NCBI RefSeq assembly: GCF_009909235.1
Contig: NZ_JAAAPO010000005.1
Coordinates: forward strand, 1-64,000
Source of the DNA: Novosphingobium ovatum
GTDB lineage: Bacteria > Pseudomonadota > Alphaproteobacteria > Sphingomonadales > Sphingomonadaceae
DNA: 64,000 nucleotides
Reading direction: 5' to 3'
Shown piece after piece: positions 1-7,816 of the stretch. The notes under the pieces are model-generated. The model did no database searches, had not been told where the DNA came from, and saw only the letters and a list, made by a program, of their open reading frames with translations. The position numbers and the translations under genes were made by a program. Within the stretch, counting starts at the first letter, position 1. Each line of letters starts with the position of its first letter.

Positions 1-715
1 CGCGCTGTGCGTTTTCGATCACCTTGGCCGCCTCGGCGGCCTTGATGCTGGCGGCGCGGAACACGCCCCCGCTGGTGATCGCGTCATACAGGGCGGCGAC
101 ACGCTCCAGCACTTCGGGCGTCTGTCCGGAAACCACTTTGGTGATTTTGTCGATCGTGTGCTCGCGGTCGCCGGGGTTGATGCGTTCAGGCGAATAGCCC
201 AGATAGAAATCCCGTCCGCATTTCAGGCCCGATCCTGCCTCCAGAATGGGGGCGCAGACCTCCTCGGTGACGCCGGGATAGACGGTCGATTCATACACCA
301 CTACCGGCGTGCGCCCTTCGGCCACGGCCGCGACCAGCATCGCCGATACGGTTCGTGACGCGGCCTCAACCATGCGCAGATCGGGGCGGTTGGCGCCGTC
401 AATCGGCGTTGGCACCGTGACGATATAGAAATCGGCCGGCGGGCAGATCGCCGGGTCCGCGCTCAACGCCAGCGTGCTGGCCTCCAGCCGCTCCGCGCTG
501 ATTTCATTGGTGCGGTCATACCCCTTGGCCAGTTCGTCAATGCGGCGCGCGTCAATATCCAGCCCCACCGTCTCGAACCGCCCGGCCAAAGCCACCGCCA
601 AAGGCAGCCCCACATAGCCAAGTCCCACCACAACGACTCGCGCAGCAACTGCGTCCGGCAGCACCGAATCAAGCGAAACCGGGGTCGCGTTCTCGCACGC
701 GGCATTGCTGTACAT
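1..715 (-). CDS. tviB: UDP-N-acetylhexosamine 6-dehydrogenase (TviB/WbpA type), partial
   Basis: The gene starts with ATG at 715 and runs off the left edge, leaving 238 codons of an enzyme usually about 430 residues long. The reading frame gives a Rossmann motif (VVVGLGYVGLPLAVALA), VTVPTPID, YESTVYPGVTEEVC, YSPERINPGD and AAKVIENAQR. These are hallmarks of the UDP-GlcNAc/GalNAc C6 dehydrogenases that oxidise the sugar to a uronic acid for capsule or O-antigen, as in TviB and WbpA. The catalytic cysteine lies beyond the edge. It is divergent from wecB-wecC, and the prophage has inserted in the shared upstream region, 72 bp before this start codon. The family is confident; the exact substrate epimer is not. 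Confidence 0.93.
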   Translation of the reverse strand, partial: MYSNAACENATPVSLDSVLPDAVAARVVVVGLGYVGLPLAVALAGRFETVGLDIDARRIDELAKGYDRTNEISAERLEASTLALSADPAICPPADFYIVTVPTPIDGANRPDLRMVEAASRTVSAMLVAAVAEGRTPVVVYESTVYPGVTEEVCAPILEAGSGLKCGRDFYLGYSPERINPGDREHTIDKITKVVSGQTPEVLERVAALYDAITSGGVFRAASIKAAEAAKVIENAQR

Positions 716-787
716 ATAGGTCAAATTGGCCCCCTCTGGTGGCTCGGCAATCGGTCAATCCAGCGCATTTAGGCATCAGGCTCTTAT

Positions 788-802
788 TTCGTGGTTAACA
801 CC
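788..802. repeat. attL core
   Basis: TTCGTGGTTAACACC occurs here and again at 41430-41444, in the same orientation, at the two boundaries between polysaccharide genes and phage genes. With one mismatch the match extends a further 3 bp upstream. It lies between the integrase side of the prophage and the intact upstream region of the dehydrogenase gene, as expected for a tyrosine-recombinase core site. No tRNA gene is present, so the target is an intergenic promoter region. Confidence 0.85.
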
Positions 803-833
803 AAGGCCAAATTACCGCTTTTCCCACAATGGT

Positions 834-992
834 TTACAAATCGTTTTCCCGGCGCTTTTCCCGTTCCCGCTTTGAACGCTTCAAGCAGCGGTCGTAAATG
901 CGGCGGGCTTCGGCGGCCAAGGAAAGGCGGAGCGCCGCGATCTCGGACAGCCTGTCCTTCTCGTCGGCGCGGAGGTATTTCTTCCAATCCAT
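834..992 (-). CDS. Small highly charged phage protein downstream of integrase
   Basis: ATG at 992 opens a 52-codon frame beginning MDWKKYLRADEKDR and ending in a run of Lys, Arg and Glu. It starts 29 bp after the integrase stop and ends 31 bp before attL, so it is the last gene of the leftward operon in the integrated state. The amphipathic, charged composition suggests a helical or coiled-coil protein. The ribosome site is weak. A longer overlapping frame on the same strand (from 987) has Pro/Arg-rich shadow composition, so this frame is preferred. Function unknown. Confidence 0.5.
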   Translation of the reverse strand: MDWKKYLRADEKDRLSEIAALRLSLAAEARRIYDRCLKRSKREREKRRENDL

Positions 993-1020
993 GTCCGCAC
1001 TATAGCGCGGAATTCCACTA

Positions 1021-2052
1021 TCAGGAAGCGGACTTTTTGCCGCCAGTGTCGAATTTCAGCATAGCCGCCGTGCCTAGCTTCCGGCGATTCACGCGGGCGG
1101 CGTAATGCTCGACCATCTGGATGCTCTGCCCGGTGATCGATGAAACCTCATGCAGTGTGCAGCCCGACTCCAGGAGCGCATTCACCGCGTTTTTGCGCAG
1201 GCCGTGGGGGACACATTTTCGACCAAGCCCGGTGGTGAAGGCATCGATCAGATCGCGCAGGCGGGCGGGCTGCATTGGCGCGCCCGATTCCGTCAACAGG
1301 ATGTAGATCCCGCGCTTGGGGGTTTGATCCAGCTCGGTGGCCAGCTCGCTATGGAGCGGGAACACTAGTTCGATCTTGGTCTTTTGCTGGACGAAGGAAA
1401 CCTCCCCGGCGCGCACTTGCCCCCAGCGCATCTTGCAGACATCGCCGATCCGCTGGCCGGTGTAATAGAGCAGGCGCACGGCAAGGCGAATGGTCGCATC
1501 ATCCGCCTTTAGCCCAGCCTCCAGCATATCGTCTGGCCATGGCTCATGTTGCCCCATCTTGGCCTTGTCGATGCCGTCTGTCGGCGTGACGGTGGCCTTC
1601 CCGCGCTTCTTTGCCCAACGATACATGGTGCTGATCGCCGCGGTAAATGCGTTGATCGTCCCACCGCCCCAGCCTTCCGAATCGATCACCCTTTGAACGT
1701 CATGCGGGTGCAGGTCATCGACCGGAAAGTCACCGAAGGCCTTTTCGGCTTTGGCGAGTTGGATGCGATAGAGGTTCTGTGTCGCGGTGGCCTTCCCCGC
1801 CAGATCCGCGCTGGACAAATATTCGCCAATCAGGCTGGAGACGGTCGGCCCTGCTTTTGCGCGCTTCGTGCGCCCCGCCAGATAAGCCGCATAGCTGGCG
1901 TAAAATTCCGGCGCAGATGGATCGGGCAGGCGGGCATAAACGGGCTTGCCACTCACCGTCTGACCGGTGTTGAAATAGGCGTAAACATGCACCTTGCCGC
2001 CGAATTTCCGGCGGACAAACTTTACGTGCGGGAGCTTACGCGGCGTTGCCAT
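1021..2052 (-). CDS. int: Phage tyrosine integrase
   Basis: This 343-residue protein has an N-terminal arm-binding/SAM-like region (about residues 1-160) and a C-terminal catalytic domain. The visible catalytic residues are Arg201 in TGQRIGD, His283 and Arg286 in HGLRK, and Tyr317 in VEHYAARVN, which is the tyrosine recombinase signature. It would integrate and excise the prophage at the TTCGTGGTTAACACC core sites. Its start overlaps the end of the excisionase-like gene by 17 bp. It lies about 220 bp from attL, the usual integrase position. It is read from the leftward early operon. Confidence 0.95.
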   Translation of the reverse strand: MATPRKLPHVKFVRRKFGGKVHVYAYFNTGQTVSGKPVYARLPDPSAPEFYASYAAYLAGRTKRAKAGPTVSSLIGEYLSSADLAGKATATQNLYRIQLAKAEKAFGDFPVDDLHPHDVQRVIDSEGWGGGTINAFTAAISTMYRWAKKRGKATVTPTDGIDKAKMGQHEPWPDDMLEAGLKADDATIRLAVRLLYYTGQRIGDVCKMRWGQVRAGEVSFVQQKTKIELVFPLHSELATELDQTPKRGIYILLTESGAPMQPARLRDLIDAFTTGLGRKCVPHGLRKNAVNALLESGCTLHEVSSITGQSIQMVEHYAARVNRRKLGTAAMLKFDTGGKKSAS

Positions 2053-2266
2053 AGTGCTGGTTGAACCTTACTCGATGCGCGGGGAGAGGATCGTTTTCGC
2101 CGGTAATGGCGCGGTCGATGGCATCCTTGAGCCACCGCTCTTTGCCATCCCCCCACCGTTGCGGCGAGGGAAGCCTACCGGCTGCCACGTCCCGTAGGAA
2201 AGCGGCTTCGCTCATATCGACATAGGCCGCTGCGGTCTTGCGCAGCATTGCTGCGGGCCAGCTCAT
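2036..2266 (-). CDS. Excisionase-like (AlpA/Xis-type) DNA-binding protein
   Basis: This 76-residue protein has a helix-turn-helix layout typical of small excisionases: a helix and turn around AAYVDMSEAAFLRDV, a wing (RLPSPQRWGDGKERW), then a helix (LKDAIDRAI). This arrangement is shared by AlpA and MerR-fold Xis proteins that direct integrase towards excision. It overlaps both the integrase and the upstream gene, so expression is coupled. A GGAGG/AGGGGG-rich ribosome site precedes the ATG. The excisionase role is inferred from fold and position. Confidence 0.7.
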   Translation of the reverse strand: MSWPAAMLRKTAAAYVDMSEAAFLRDVAAGRLPSPQRWGDGKERWLKDAIDRAITGENDPLPAHRVRFNQHYGNAA

Positions 2267-2448
2267 TTCCCCCTGCCTCCTTTCGCCTCGGCCTCGATCT
2301 GGCGGCGGGCCTCGTCCATGTAGTCGCGGATGTAGGAGCCACCGTCATAGGCCCCGTTGCGTGCGGCGCGTTCGACCACAAGGCCACGCGGCTGGGCGGC
2401 AATGAACAGTTCACGCGCGCGGATGGTGATGGGGTCTGGGGTGGTCAT
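2263..2448 (-). CDS. Small phage protein, 61 aa
   Basis: A 61-residue, basic, mainly helical protein. It overlaps both neighbours by 4 bp (ATGA), which is the regular spacing of this operon and supports it as a true gene. The C-terminal half (YIRDYMDEARRQIEAEAKGG) looks like an exposed charged helix. No family recognised. Confidence 0.7.
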   Translation of the reverse strand: MTTPDPITIRARELFIAAQPRGLVVERAARNGAYDGGSYIRDYMDEARRQIEAEAKGGRGK

Positions 2449-2663
2449 GCGAACAAGTCCCCCTTTTCAACGGTGGTCGGTGCGCACCGCCCGCCGGGAC
2501 GAATCACAATGCTTTCGATTGCGTAGAAGTTCGGCCCCGCCTCAATGATGTCATGCAGCTCGAACAGTTCTTCAAACGAGGCCATGCGAACCTCATTCCG
2601 CGCATCGTGGCGATAGGTGATGTGCGCGGTCCAGCGCTTAAGGGTGATGACGTCTGCGGTCAT
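2445..2663 (-). CDS. Small phage protein, 72 aa
   Basis: A 72-residue protein with a beta-rich N-terminus (VITLKRWTAHITYRHD) followed by SFEELFELHDIIEAGPNF, an alternation typical of small ferredoxin-like phage folds. It overlaps both neighbours by 4 bp. No named family recognised; function unknown. Confidence 0.7.
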   Translation of the reverse strand: MTADVITLKRWTAHITYRHDARNEVRMASFEELFELHDIIEAGPNFYAIESIVIRPGGRCAPTTVEKGDLFA

Positions 2664-3166
2664 GCGGCCACCCCATCAATCGCGCTTTGCAGCATCTTGG
2701 CCCAGCCATGCACGTCACGGCGCTTTAGGTCTGTGCTGACTGCCGCGCTTGACAACAGGCCGGAAAATTCCAGCATTTCAGCATATCGCAGGTCGGCAAT
2801 AGCAGCGAAAATGGCCTCGATCTTTTTGACGGGCTTGGCGTTCTGTTGGGTCATGGTCTGGTCCAATTCCTTGAATGGTGTCTGGTACGCAGGGATATGA
2901 GGCTTGAATGCGCGCTCGGGCTTTGGCTTGGCTGGCGTGGGGTGATGCCGTTCCGCCCCCATCGCCCGCAGTTCCCGGCGAACGACTGCCAGATGGTTCG
3001 GTACTGCCCGACAATCGCTTGGCGTTGTGGCAATCACGACCATTCGCGTCTGGTCCTTGAATTGCAGAACCATTTTCGAATGCTTGCCCTGTGGCGCGAG
3101 GGTCATGCTTGCCCCCGGCCATCCCTGCAATTCGCGTTCGGTGACGGTGATGAGTTCCTTGCTCAC
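2660..3166 (-). CDS. Phage protein with possible HicA-like N-terminal fold
   Basis: The chosen start is GTG at 3166, because a GGAGG sits seven bases before it; the frame remains open further upstream, but that part is Gly/Arg-rich and overlaps the previous gene. The resulting 168-residue protein has an N-terminal segment in which 'GKHSKMVLQF' is followed by 'AVPNHLAVVRREL'. That spacing resembles the small dsRNA-binding-like fold of HicA proteins. The C-terminal half is helical (KKIEAIFAAIADLRYAEML). The resemblance is weak and the catalytic His is not certain. No toxin role is claimed. Confidence 0.65.
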   Translation of the reverse strand: MSKELITVTERELQGWPGASMTLAPQGKHSKMVLQFKDQTRMVVIATTPSDCRAVPNHLAVVRRELRAMGAERHHPTPAKPKPERAFKPHIPAYQTPFKELDQTMTQQNAKPVKKIEAIFAAIADLRYAEMLEFSGLLSSAAVSTDLKRRDVHGWAKMLQSAIDGVAA

Positions 3167-3453
3167 AACACCACCTCCCCTTCCCCCGCCATCAGCGCGT
3201 CCAGCGCACCACGGCGGCTGCATTCGGCATAGCAGGCCATCACATCAGCGACGGTGCTCCACCCCTCGTGCTCGTCCAGCAGGTCAACGCCGGTTGCGTC
3301 TTCAATCCGCAGCCCAATCTCCAGCCGGGCGATGGCGTCAATGCGCAGTTCGGCAAGCGTGGTGGTCGGCTCGTCCAGCAGACGCGCAAGGCCGGGGTGC
3401 GTCAGGCTGGGGGCGATCAGGTCGGAGGGGGTCATGGGCAGTCGGTCAGCCAT
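3163..3453 (-). CDS. Acyl-carrier-protein-like phage protein lacking the serine
   Basis: With ATG at 3453 the protein has 96 residues. Residues 33-72 align without gaps to the four-helix core of acyl carrier proteins: L-x-x-D-A-I-x-x-L-E, then a GVDLLDEHEG loop and W-S-T-V-A-D-V. At the DSL motif the phosphopantetheine-carrying serine is replaced by Ala40 (codon GCC), so the protein should not be able to carry an acyl chain. ACP-like small proteins are known from phage genomes; their roles are unclear. The gene overlaps both neighbours. A longer upstream extension of the frame was rejected because it lies within the preceding gene. Confidence 0.7.
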   Translation of the reverse strand: MADRLPMTPSDLIAPSLTHPGLARLLDEPTTTLAELRIDAIARLEIGLRIEDATGVDLLDEHEGWSTVADVMACYAECSRRGALDALMAGEGEVVL

Positions 3454-3868
3454 TGGCCACCTCCCTCGCGCGAAGGGCGGCGGCACACAGGGCAAGGGCC
3501 GGTGTGGCGGCTTTACCTCTAGCCTCACCATCCGAGAAGTTGTGCCAGCGCCCACCATTATGGTCATGCGTCCCGACAACATCACAACAACTTGGCGCAC
3601 CCGGCCACATGTTCAGCCGATCAATTGCCCATCCCTCCGGCAACAGCGTCAGGGCTGCGTCGATGGAGACGGTGTAGCTGGGAATGGTTTTCAGGACCGA
3701 ATTGTTAGACATGCTCGTTTCAACCAGACTGCCGATCCCAAACATTGTAAGCATTTCTGATATTGAGTGTCGGCACCCGTCTATGTGTAACCCGATTTCA
3801 GCAGCAATCAGGCAATCCAACTCCCGATCCGGCCCCGTCGCGGCCTCAATGCGTTCGATCGGCGTCAT
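3446..3868 (-). CDS. Phage ABA-sandwich domain protein
   Basis: With ATG at 3868 the protein has 140 residues. It opens with TPIERIEAATGPDRELDCLIA, a middle segment YTVSIDAALTLLPEGWA, and a C-terminus TPALALCAAALRAR. This order is characteristic of the phage ABA sandwich family, small proteins of unknown function common in early regions of alphaproteobacterial phages. It overlaps the next gene by 8 bp and the previous by 4 bp. Confidence 0.8.
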   Translation of the reverse strand: MTPIERIEAATGPDRELDCLIAAEIGLHIDGCRHSISEMLTMFGIGSLVETSMSNNSVLKTIPSYTVSIDAALTLLPEGWAIDRLNMWPGAPSCCDVVGTHDHNGGRWHNFSDGEARGKAATPALALCAAALRAREVANG

Positions 3869-4170
3869 GCCGCACCACCCTTCTGGCGCTCGGCCATCAT
3901 GGCATCGGCCATGGAGCCAGCCTGTCGTGCAAATTCTGCTGATGTCCCATAAGCAGACTGTGCGATCAGCCCCGTCAGCGCCGCCATTGCAAATTGGTCG
4001 CGCAAAGTGGCTGTCGGCGCGTCTTTCAGCATCAGCGCATCGCCGAAAATGAACCACAGCAGCAGCAGGCCGGACGCCAGCAGCATCAGCCCGGAGACGT
4101 GAACGTTCGGCACGAAGGCCGATGCAATGGCCAGCGCAATTGACGCTAGGCCGGGGAAATAGGTGCGCAT
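3865..4170 (-). CDS. Small two-helix membrane phage protein
   Basis: A 101-residue protein with two hydrophobic segments (about residues 6-22 and 26-45), then a soluble tail containing LRDQFAMAALTGLIAQ and ADAMMAERQK. The tail motif recurs in phage early proteins of unknown function. It probably sits in the inner membrane with a cytoplasmic C-terminus. It overlaps the ABA-sandwich gene by 4 bp and lies 50 bp downstream of ssb. Confidence 0.7.
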   Translation of the reverse strand: MRTYFPGLASIALAIASAFVPNVHVSGLMLLASGLLLLWFIFGDALMLKDAPTATLRDQFAMAALTGLIAQSAYGTSAEFARQAGSMADAMMAERQKGGAA

Positions 4171-4220
4171 GGAATTAAACGGGCGCGCTTCTTAGGCTGG
4201 CCGCCCGGTCCCTTGGGGGG

Positions 4221-4700
4221 TTAAAACGGAATTTCGTCGTTGAGGTCATCAGCGCCCCAATCGCCATTGCTGGCCTGTGCGCCGCCCTGCGTCCGGGTGT
4301 CCTGCCGATGGCCGCCAGCGTTGCCGCCCGCCTGCCCGGTGCCGTTGCCCTGCGGCCCGTCCAGCATGGTCAGGACACCACGCGGCCCAAGCACAACCTC
4401 AGTGGTGTATCGGTCGGCCCCGCTTTGGTCCTGCCACTTGCGGGTGCGCAGTTGGCCCTCGACGTAGACCTTGCTCCCCTTGCGCAGGTAGCGTTCGGCA
4501 ACGCCGGTCAGGCCATCGCCCGACAGCACGACGCTGTGCCATTCGGTGCGCTCCTTGCGCTCGCCGGTCTGGCGGTCCTTCCAGCTTTCGGACGTGGCGA
4601 TGCGCAGGGTCGCAATGCGCCCGCCGTTCTGGAAGGACTTCACCTCGGGGTCTGCGCCAAGATTGCCGACCAAAATCACCTTGTTCACGCTGCCTGCCAT
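4221..4700 (-). CDS. ssb: Single-stranded DNA-binding protein
   Basis: This 159-residue protein has an N-terminal OB fold ([17 protein letters not shown], then [15 protein letters not shown] and WHSVVL), a Gly/Gln-rich linker and the acidic tip DDLNDEIPF that binds partner proteins. It coats single-stranded DNA during phage recombination and replication. It abuts recT with a 1-bp overlap, forming an exonuclease-RecT-SSB recombination cassette transcribed leftward. Confidence 0.95.
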   Translation of the reverse strand: MAGSVNKVILVGNLGADPEVKSFQNGGRIATLRIATSESWKDRQTGERKERTEWHSVVLSGDGLTGVAERYLRKGSKVYVEGQLRTRKWQDQSGADRYTTEVVLGPRGVLTMLDGPQGNGTGQAGGNAGGHRQDTRTQGGAQASNGDWGADDLNDEIPF

Positions 4701-5743
4701 TACGACATAGCCTTACGCTTGGCCGTCAACGCGGCATCAATCTGCGCCGCCACATCGTCAGGCAGACCGGCCCGGTGCTGGACGAACTCGTCGTCGATGA
4801 CCTTGAGATACGCCGGGTTCTTTGCGGCCTCGATCCCGCCCAGCAGGCGGCGCACCAGCGCGGCATAGGCCGGCTCATCCTCGGCCCCGTCAAACTGGTC
4901 GCCGTGGTCAGCATCGGCGCGGCCATATTCCGGCTCGGCCTCGGCCTCGGTGGTTTCGGCGTCCTCGATGACCTCGCTTTCAAGTGCTTCGAGGCGCGAC
5001 AGGCGCGGGGCTTCAGCTTGCGGAGCTTCGACCTGCACCGTTACCAGCTCAGGCCGCGTATCCATCGTGGGGTCTTTGGCGAAAATCTGGTCTTCAAGAT
5101 CGGTGCTGGACGGCAAGCGCTTTGCGTACCGGCGCATCACGGTCTTGCGCGCCATTTCGCTCCACCAGTCTTTCCAAGGGCCGCTGTCCTTGGCCCGGCT
5201 GACATTGCGGACGCGCTCGATCTGCTCGACGTTCATGATTTCAGGCGGGACAATCTCCCCCGATTTCAGAACGGCAATGGCATAGGCCCCGATGGGTTCG
5301 CCGCGATTACCGAACCAATCCGGCTCAAACACCGGCTGCATATCGATGCCGGGGCGATAGGTGAACTTGTCGTTCTGATGCACCACATGGCAATCGATCG
5401 ATGCCACCTCGCCGGATTGACGGATCTTCTTCAGGACACCGGCAATCATCGGCATGGCCTGAACCTTCTTGGTCCAGCCGTTGCCCTGCTTGGCGTTGAA
5501 GATCACCAGCGCCGCCTCGCGGCCATCAGGCAGCAGGCCATCCTGCGCCAGTTTGGTGCAGGCGGCGAACAGCGAACCACGGTCAGCATTTTGCAGGTCA
5601 GGCGAGGTGAGAATGGCGGTCTGCGCCACGCGAACGAACTTCTCGACAGGGATGTGCGGCGGAAGCGCGGCGCGAAATTCCGGGGCCAGTTTCGCCACCG
5701 AATCCTTGATGACGGCGACGGGGTTGTTCGGCTGCGAAGCCAT
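4700..5743 (-). CDS. recT: RecT-family single-strand annealing recombinase
   Basis: This 347-residue protein matches RecT in its conserved core: [21 protein letters not shown] in two parts, then AAQDG-like and [12 protein letters not shown] segments, [13 protein letters not shown], and [18 protein letters not shown] region near residue 205. It anneals complementary single strands produced by the partner exonuclease. The acidic C-terminal 100 residues (many Glu and Asp) are variable in the family and may dock SSB. It overlaps the exonuclease gene by 1 bp. Confidence 0.93.
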   Translation of the reverse strand: MASQPNNPVAVIKDSVAKLAPEFRAALPPHIPVEKFVRVAQTAILTSPDLQNADRGSLFAACTKLAQDGLLPDGREAALVIFNAKQGNGWTKKVQAMPMIAGVLKKIRQSGEVASIDCHVVHQNDKFTYRPGIDMQPVFEPDWFGNRGEPIGAYAIAVLKSGEIVPPEIMNVEQIERVRNVSRAKDSGPWKDWWSEMARKTVMRRYAKRLPSSTDLEDQIFAKDPTMDTRPELVTVQVEAPQAEAPRLSRLEALESEVIEDAETTEAEAEPEYGRADADHGDQFDGAEDEPAYAALVRRLLGGIEAAKNPAYLKVIDDEFVQHRAGLPDDVAAQIDAALTAKRKAMS

Positions 5744-6654
5744 TATGCGATCTCCTTGATGGTCAGGCGTCGGTATCCCTTGCGCCCCTTGATGATTTCG
5801 CCCGCCACAGCCTCACGGTCGGGCGTGGCCTTGATGGTGGTGGTGCGCAGCGTGAAGCCGTTCAGCAGCCCGACGGACGCGGTTTTGATCTTGTCCATCA
5901 ACTCGGCCTGCGCGGCATCCTTGCGCGCCTGCGCTGCCTTCACGGCCTCGTCAGCCGCCAGATATTCAGCCGCCGCAATGGCCGCCAAATTGTCGGCCGT
6001 CAGATCGGCAACCTCGTCCATGCCCACGCCGTAAAGCTCCTTGATCGGCTCAAGGTCGCGGGCGTAGTTGGCGGGCGGTGGCGTCCCGGCGCGCACGGAT
6101 TGCCAGAACGCGGCAACGCGGCGCTCGATCTCGGCATAGAGCTTGGGGCGGAAGTCGATCTCAAACCGGCGCAGTTCGTTCCCGCCGACCAAAATCACAA
6201 TGTCGCCCCAGCGGACGCCGGACAGGCCCATGTAAGCCATCACCTGCAACTGGTATTGCAGCGGCGGCTCGTCGCCCCACGACTTCGCTTGCAGCCAATC
6301 GACCGTCTTGACCTCAAGGATGCCTTCGCCGCGTTGGGGGCAAATCACGCTCTGGTCGGGATGGCCGCCCAGCCCGCGCCCATTGTCCAGGCGCTTGGGG
6401 GTCGGCATCTTGCGGTATCCCCACTTGTCGCAGGCCCAATCAATAATCGCGCCTTCAAGCCGAATGCCCGCCTCGATCCGCTCGTCGCCACCAAAGTCAG
6501 GCGTGGCAATGGTGCCGTTCTTGCGGTGCCACAGCTCGAAATGTGTCAGCCACGAATTTGCATCAAACAGCGCCGACACCTCAGAGCCGCCCACGACCGT
6601 TTCGCGGAACTTGTCGTCGCCGTCGCCAAGCTGGATGCGGGCGGGAGCGTTCAT
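5743..6654 (-). CDS. YqaJ-type phage recombination exonuclease
   Basis: This 303-residue protein has the PD-(D/E)XK motifs of YqaJ/lambda-exonuclease proteins: VGGSEVSALF at the start, GGHPDQ (metal-binding Asp) and GILEVKTVDW (Glu and Lys), followed by LQYQLQVMAYMGL, the typical dimer/trimer helix. It would chew one strand of double-stranded ends and hand the 3' tail to RecT. The C-terminal 100 residues are helical and charged. It is coupled to recT and to a 51-codon gene upstream. Confidence 0.92.
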   Translation of the reverse strand: MNAPARIQLGDGDDKFRETVVGGSEVSALFDANSWLTHFELWHRKNGTIATPDFGGDERIEAGIRLEGAIIDWACDKWGYRKMPTPKRLDNGRGLGGHPDQSVICPQRGEGILEVKTVDWLQAKSWGDEPPLQYQLQVMAYMGLSGVRWGDIVILVGGNELRRFEIDFRPKLYAEIERRVAAFWQSVRAGTPPPANYARDLEPIKELYGVGMDEVADLTADNLAAIAAAEYLAADEAVKAAQARKDAAQAELMDKIKTASVGLLNGFTLRTTTIKATPDREAVAGEIIKGRKGYRRLTIKEIA

Positions 6655-6806
6655 TGAATTTCCCTTTCCTCGCGCTTGATCTCAAACAGGCGGAGGTTGA
6701 TGCCGGTGCGGCGGGCGTGCGCATCGCGCTCGGCCTTGGCCCGGTGGATGCTGTCAAAGGCCATCATCTGACGGCCACGCGGTGAGCGAAGTTCGTAAGC
6801 AATCAT
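6651..6806 (-). CDS. Small phage protein, 51 aa
   Basis: ATG at 6806 is preceded by AGGAG at suitable distance and opens a 51-codon frame (MIAYELRSPRGRQMMAFDS...). Its stop overlaps the exonuclease start by 4 bp. It is rich in Arg and Glu and ends in a charged helix. The overlap, ribosome site and codon usage support a real gene. Function unknown. Confidence 0.7.
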   Translation of the reverse strand: MIAYELRSPRGRQMMAFDSIHRAKAERDAHARRTGINLRLFEIKREEREIQ

Positions 6807-6907
6807 GGCTCAAACTCCTGAATGGGTGCCGGTGGACGGGGGGATGGGAGGGAAACCGCCCACCGGCGTTCAGGCTGGCCGGGTCGCAGTCGCCAGCCTG
6901 AAGGGGG

Positions 6908-7036
6908 TTAGGAAGCGATCAGGGCTACAAAACCAATCGCCATGGGGATGACGAACATCACGCTAAACACACCGGCGGCGGCGGACAGATGCTCCGAGGC
7001 GGGCTGGCTGGTGAACAGCGCGATAGCGGCCTTCAC
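6908..7036 (-). CDS. Single-pass membrane microprotein, 42 aa
   Basis: GTG at 7036 overlaps the stop of the upstream gene (GTGA) and opens 42 codons with a C-terminal hydrophobic segment (VMFVIPMAIGFVALIA). It is predicted to be a single-pass inner-membrane protein. A second microprotein with the same length and GTG start lies at 7322-7450. Between this gene and the next downstream start (6807-6907) there is only a spacer containing the ribosome site. Confidence 0.6.
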   Translation of the reverse strand: MKAAIALFTSQPASEHLSAAAGVFSVMFVIPMAIGFVALIAS

Positions 7037-7329
7037 TGGTCGGCTCCGTCAATGCGGGCGAGGATGGCGCGCATGGTGTCGTGATCGGCCTTGGTGATGC
7101 CGTTCTCAGTCATCGACCGCATCACCGCGACCATGGCGGGGACTTGTGCGATGGCGCGGGCGTTGGCAGGTTCATTGCCGCCAACAAAATGGTTGGCAGT
7201 AAATGCGACCGGAGCCTCACGCCAACCGCCGTATGCGGTTTCGATAACGTGGTTCTCCCTCTTTTCCTGATATGTCGCCTGCCAAGGCCCCGGCGTCCCC
7301 TGCGGATGCCACTCGATCTTGTCAGCCAT
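7033..7329 (-). CDS. Phage protein with TPGPW N-terminal motif
   Basis: This 98-residue protein begins with HPQGTPGPWQA and contains NARAIAQVPAMVAVMRSM. The pair 'PGPW ... NA.LIA..P.M' is common in small early phage proteins of unknown function from many hosts. It is coupled to the upstream and downstream microproteins by short overlaps. Confidence 0.75.
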   Translation of the reverse strand: MADKIEWHPQGTPGPWQATYQEKRENHVIETAYGGWREAPVAFTANHFVGGNEPANARAIAQVPAMVAVMRSMTENGITKADHDTMRAILARIDGADQ

Positions 7330-7450
7330 TGTTGTTCTCCACGGCGTTAGTCGCAGCCTGTGCGATGCCGGACATCGCGCAGCAGGCCCATGCGAGGCTG
7401 CCAGCGGCGATCAGGATGATTGCGGCGATGGTCAGGATGGTGGCGGTCAC
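7322..7450 (-). CDS. Single-pass membrane microprotein, 42 aa
   Basis: GTG at 7450 overlaps the stop of the upstream gene (GTGA) and gives 42 codons: a hydrophobic N-terminal helix (ILTIAAIILIAAGSLAWA), then a polar tail ending VENNNG. It overlaps the next gene by 8 bp. It resembles the microprotein at 6908-7036 in size, start codon and position between larger genes, but not in sequence. Confidence 0.6.
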   Translation of the reverse strand: MTATILTIAAIILIAAGSLAWACCAMSGIAQAATNAVENNNG

Positions 7451-7632
7451 TTCGCACCCCCTTCCGGCTGCTTGACGCGCCAGAAGCCGAAGTGACCGCT
7501 GATGATGGCGGTTTCACGGGCGGAACTGATGGCGGCAAATCCCTGCCACAGACCGCCAAGCGACTGGAGGCACACAGCCTTAACGCCGCGCTCCTTGGCG
7601 ACACTGGTCATCCAAAAGTTGTTGTGAGCCAT
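7447..7632 (-). CDS. Small phage protein, 61 aa
   Basis: ATG at 7632 follows GGGAGG at seven bases; this start is preferred over one seven codons upstream. The 61-residue product contains NNFWMTSVAKERGVKAVCLQ and FGFWRVKQPEGG. Its stop overlaps the next GTG start by 4 bp. Function unknown. Confidence 0.7.
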   Translation of the reverse strand: MAHNNFWMTSVAKERGVKAVCLQSLGGLWQGFAAISSARETAIISGHFGFWRVKQPEGGAK

Positions 7633-7633
7633 G

Positions 7634-7816
7634 TCAGGCCTCCCATTCAGCAATCAGGCGGGCGCGCTTGACCGCGTCCATGGCGGCGAGCTCAGCGCGG
7701 GCGGCGGCGATGTTTGGAAAGCGCGTGGCATCGGTCACATCTGCCGGGGCGGAAACCGGGGCGAACAAAACGCCCAGCGGTTCACGCGGTTCAATGAAGC
7801 GGTGGAAGCCCATCAC
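7634..7816 (-). CDS. Small phage protein, 60 aa
   Basis: A 60-residue protein with a helical C-terminus (AAARAELAAMDAVKRARLIA). It overlaps the upstream gene by 4 bp and ends 1 bp before the downstream start. No family recognised. Confidence 0.65.
   Translation of the reverse strand: MMGFHRFIEPREPLGVLFAPVSAPADVTDATRFPNIAAARAELAAMDAVKRARLIAEWEA

Noticed and set aside
784..987. A 67-codon minus-strand frame over attL.
   Set aside because: It runs through the attachment core and is Arg/Pro-rich. The 52-codon frame at 834-992 on the same strand is more natural.
2660..3166. A HicA-type toxin reading of the 168-residue early protein.
   Set aside because: Only a loose resemblance in the N-terminal half, no certain catalytic histidine and no HicB-like partner next to it.
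4277..6034. A 585-codon open frame on the plus strand across ssb, recT and the exonuclease.
   Set aside because: Antisense to three confidently identified genes. The composition (Arg/Gly/Ala/Pro-rich) is that of a shadow frame.
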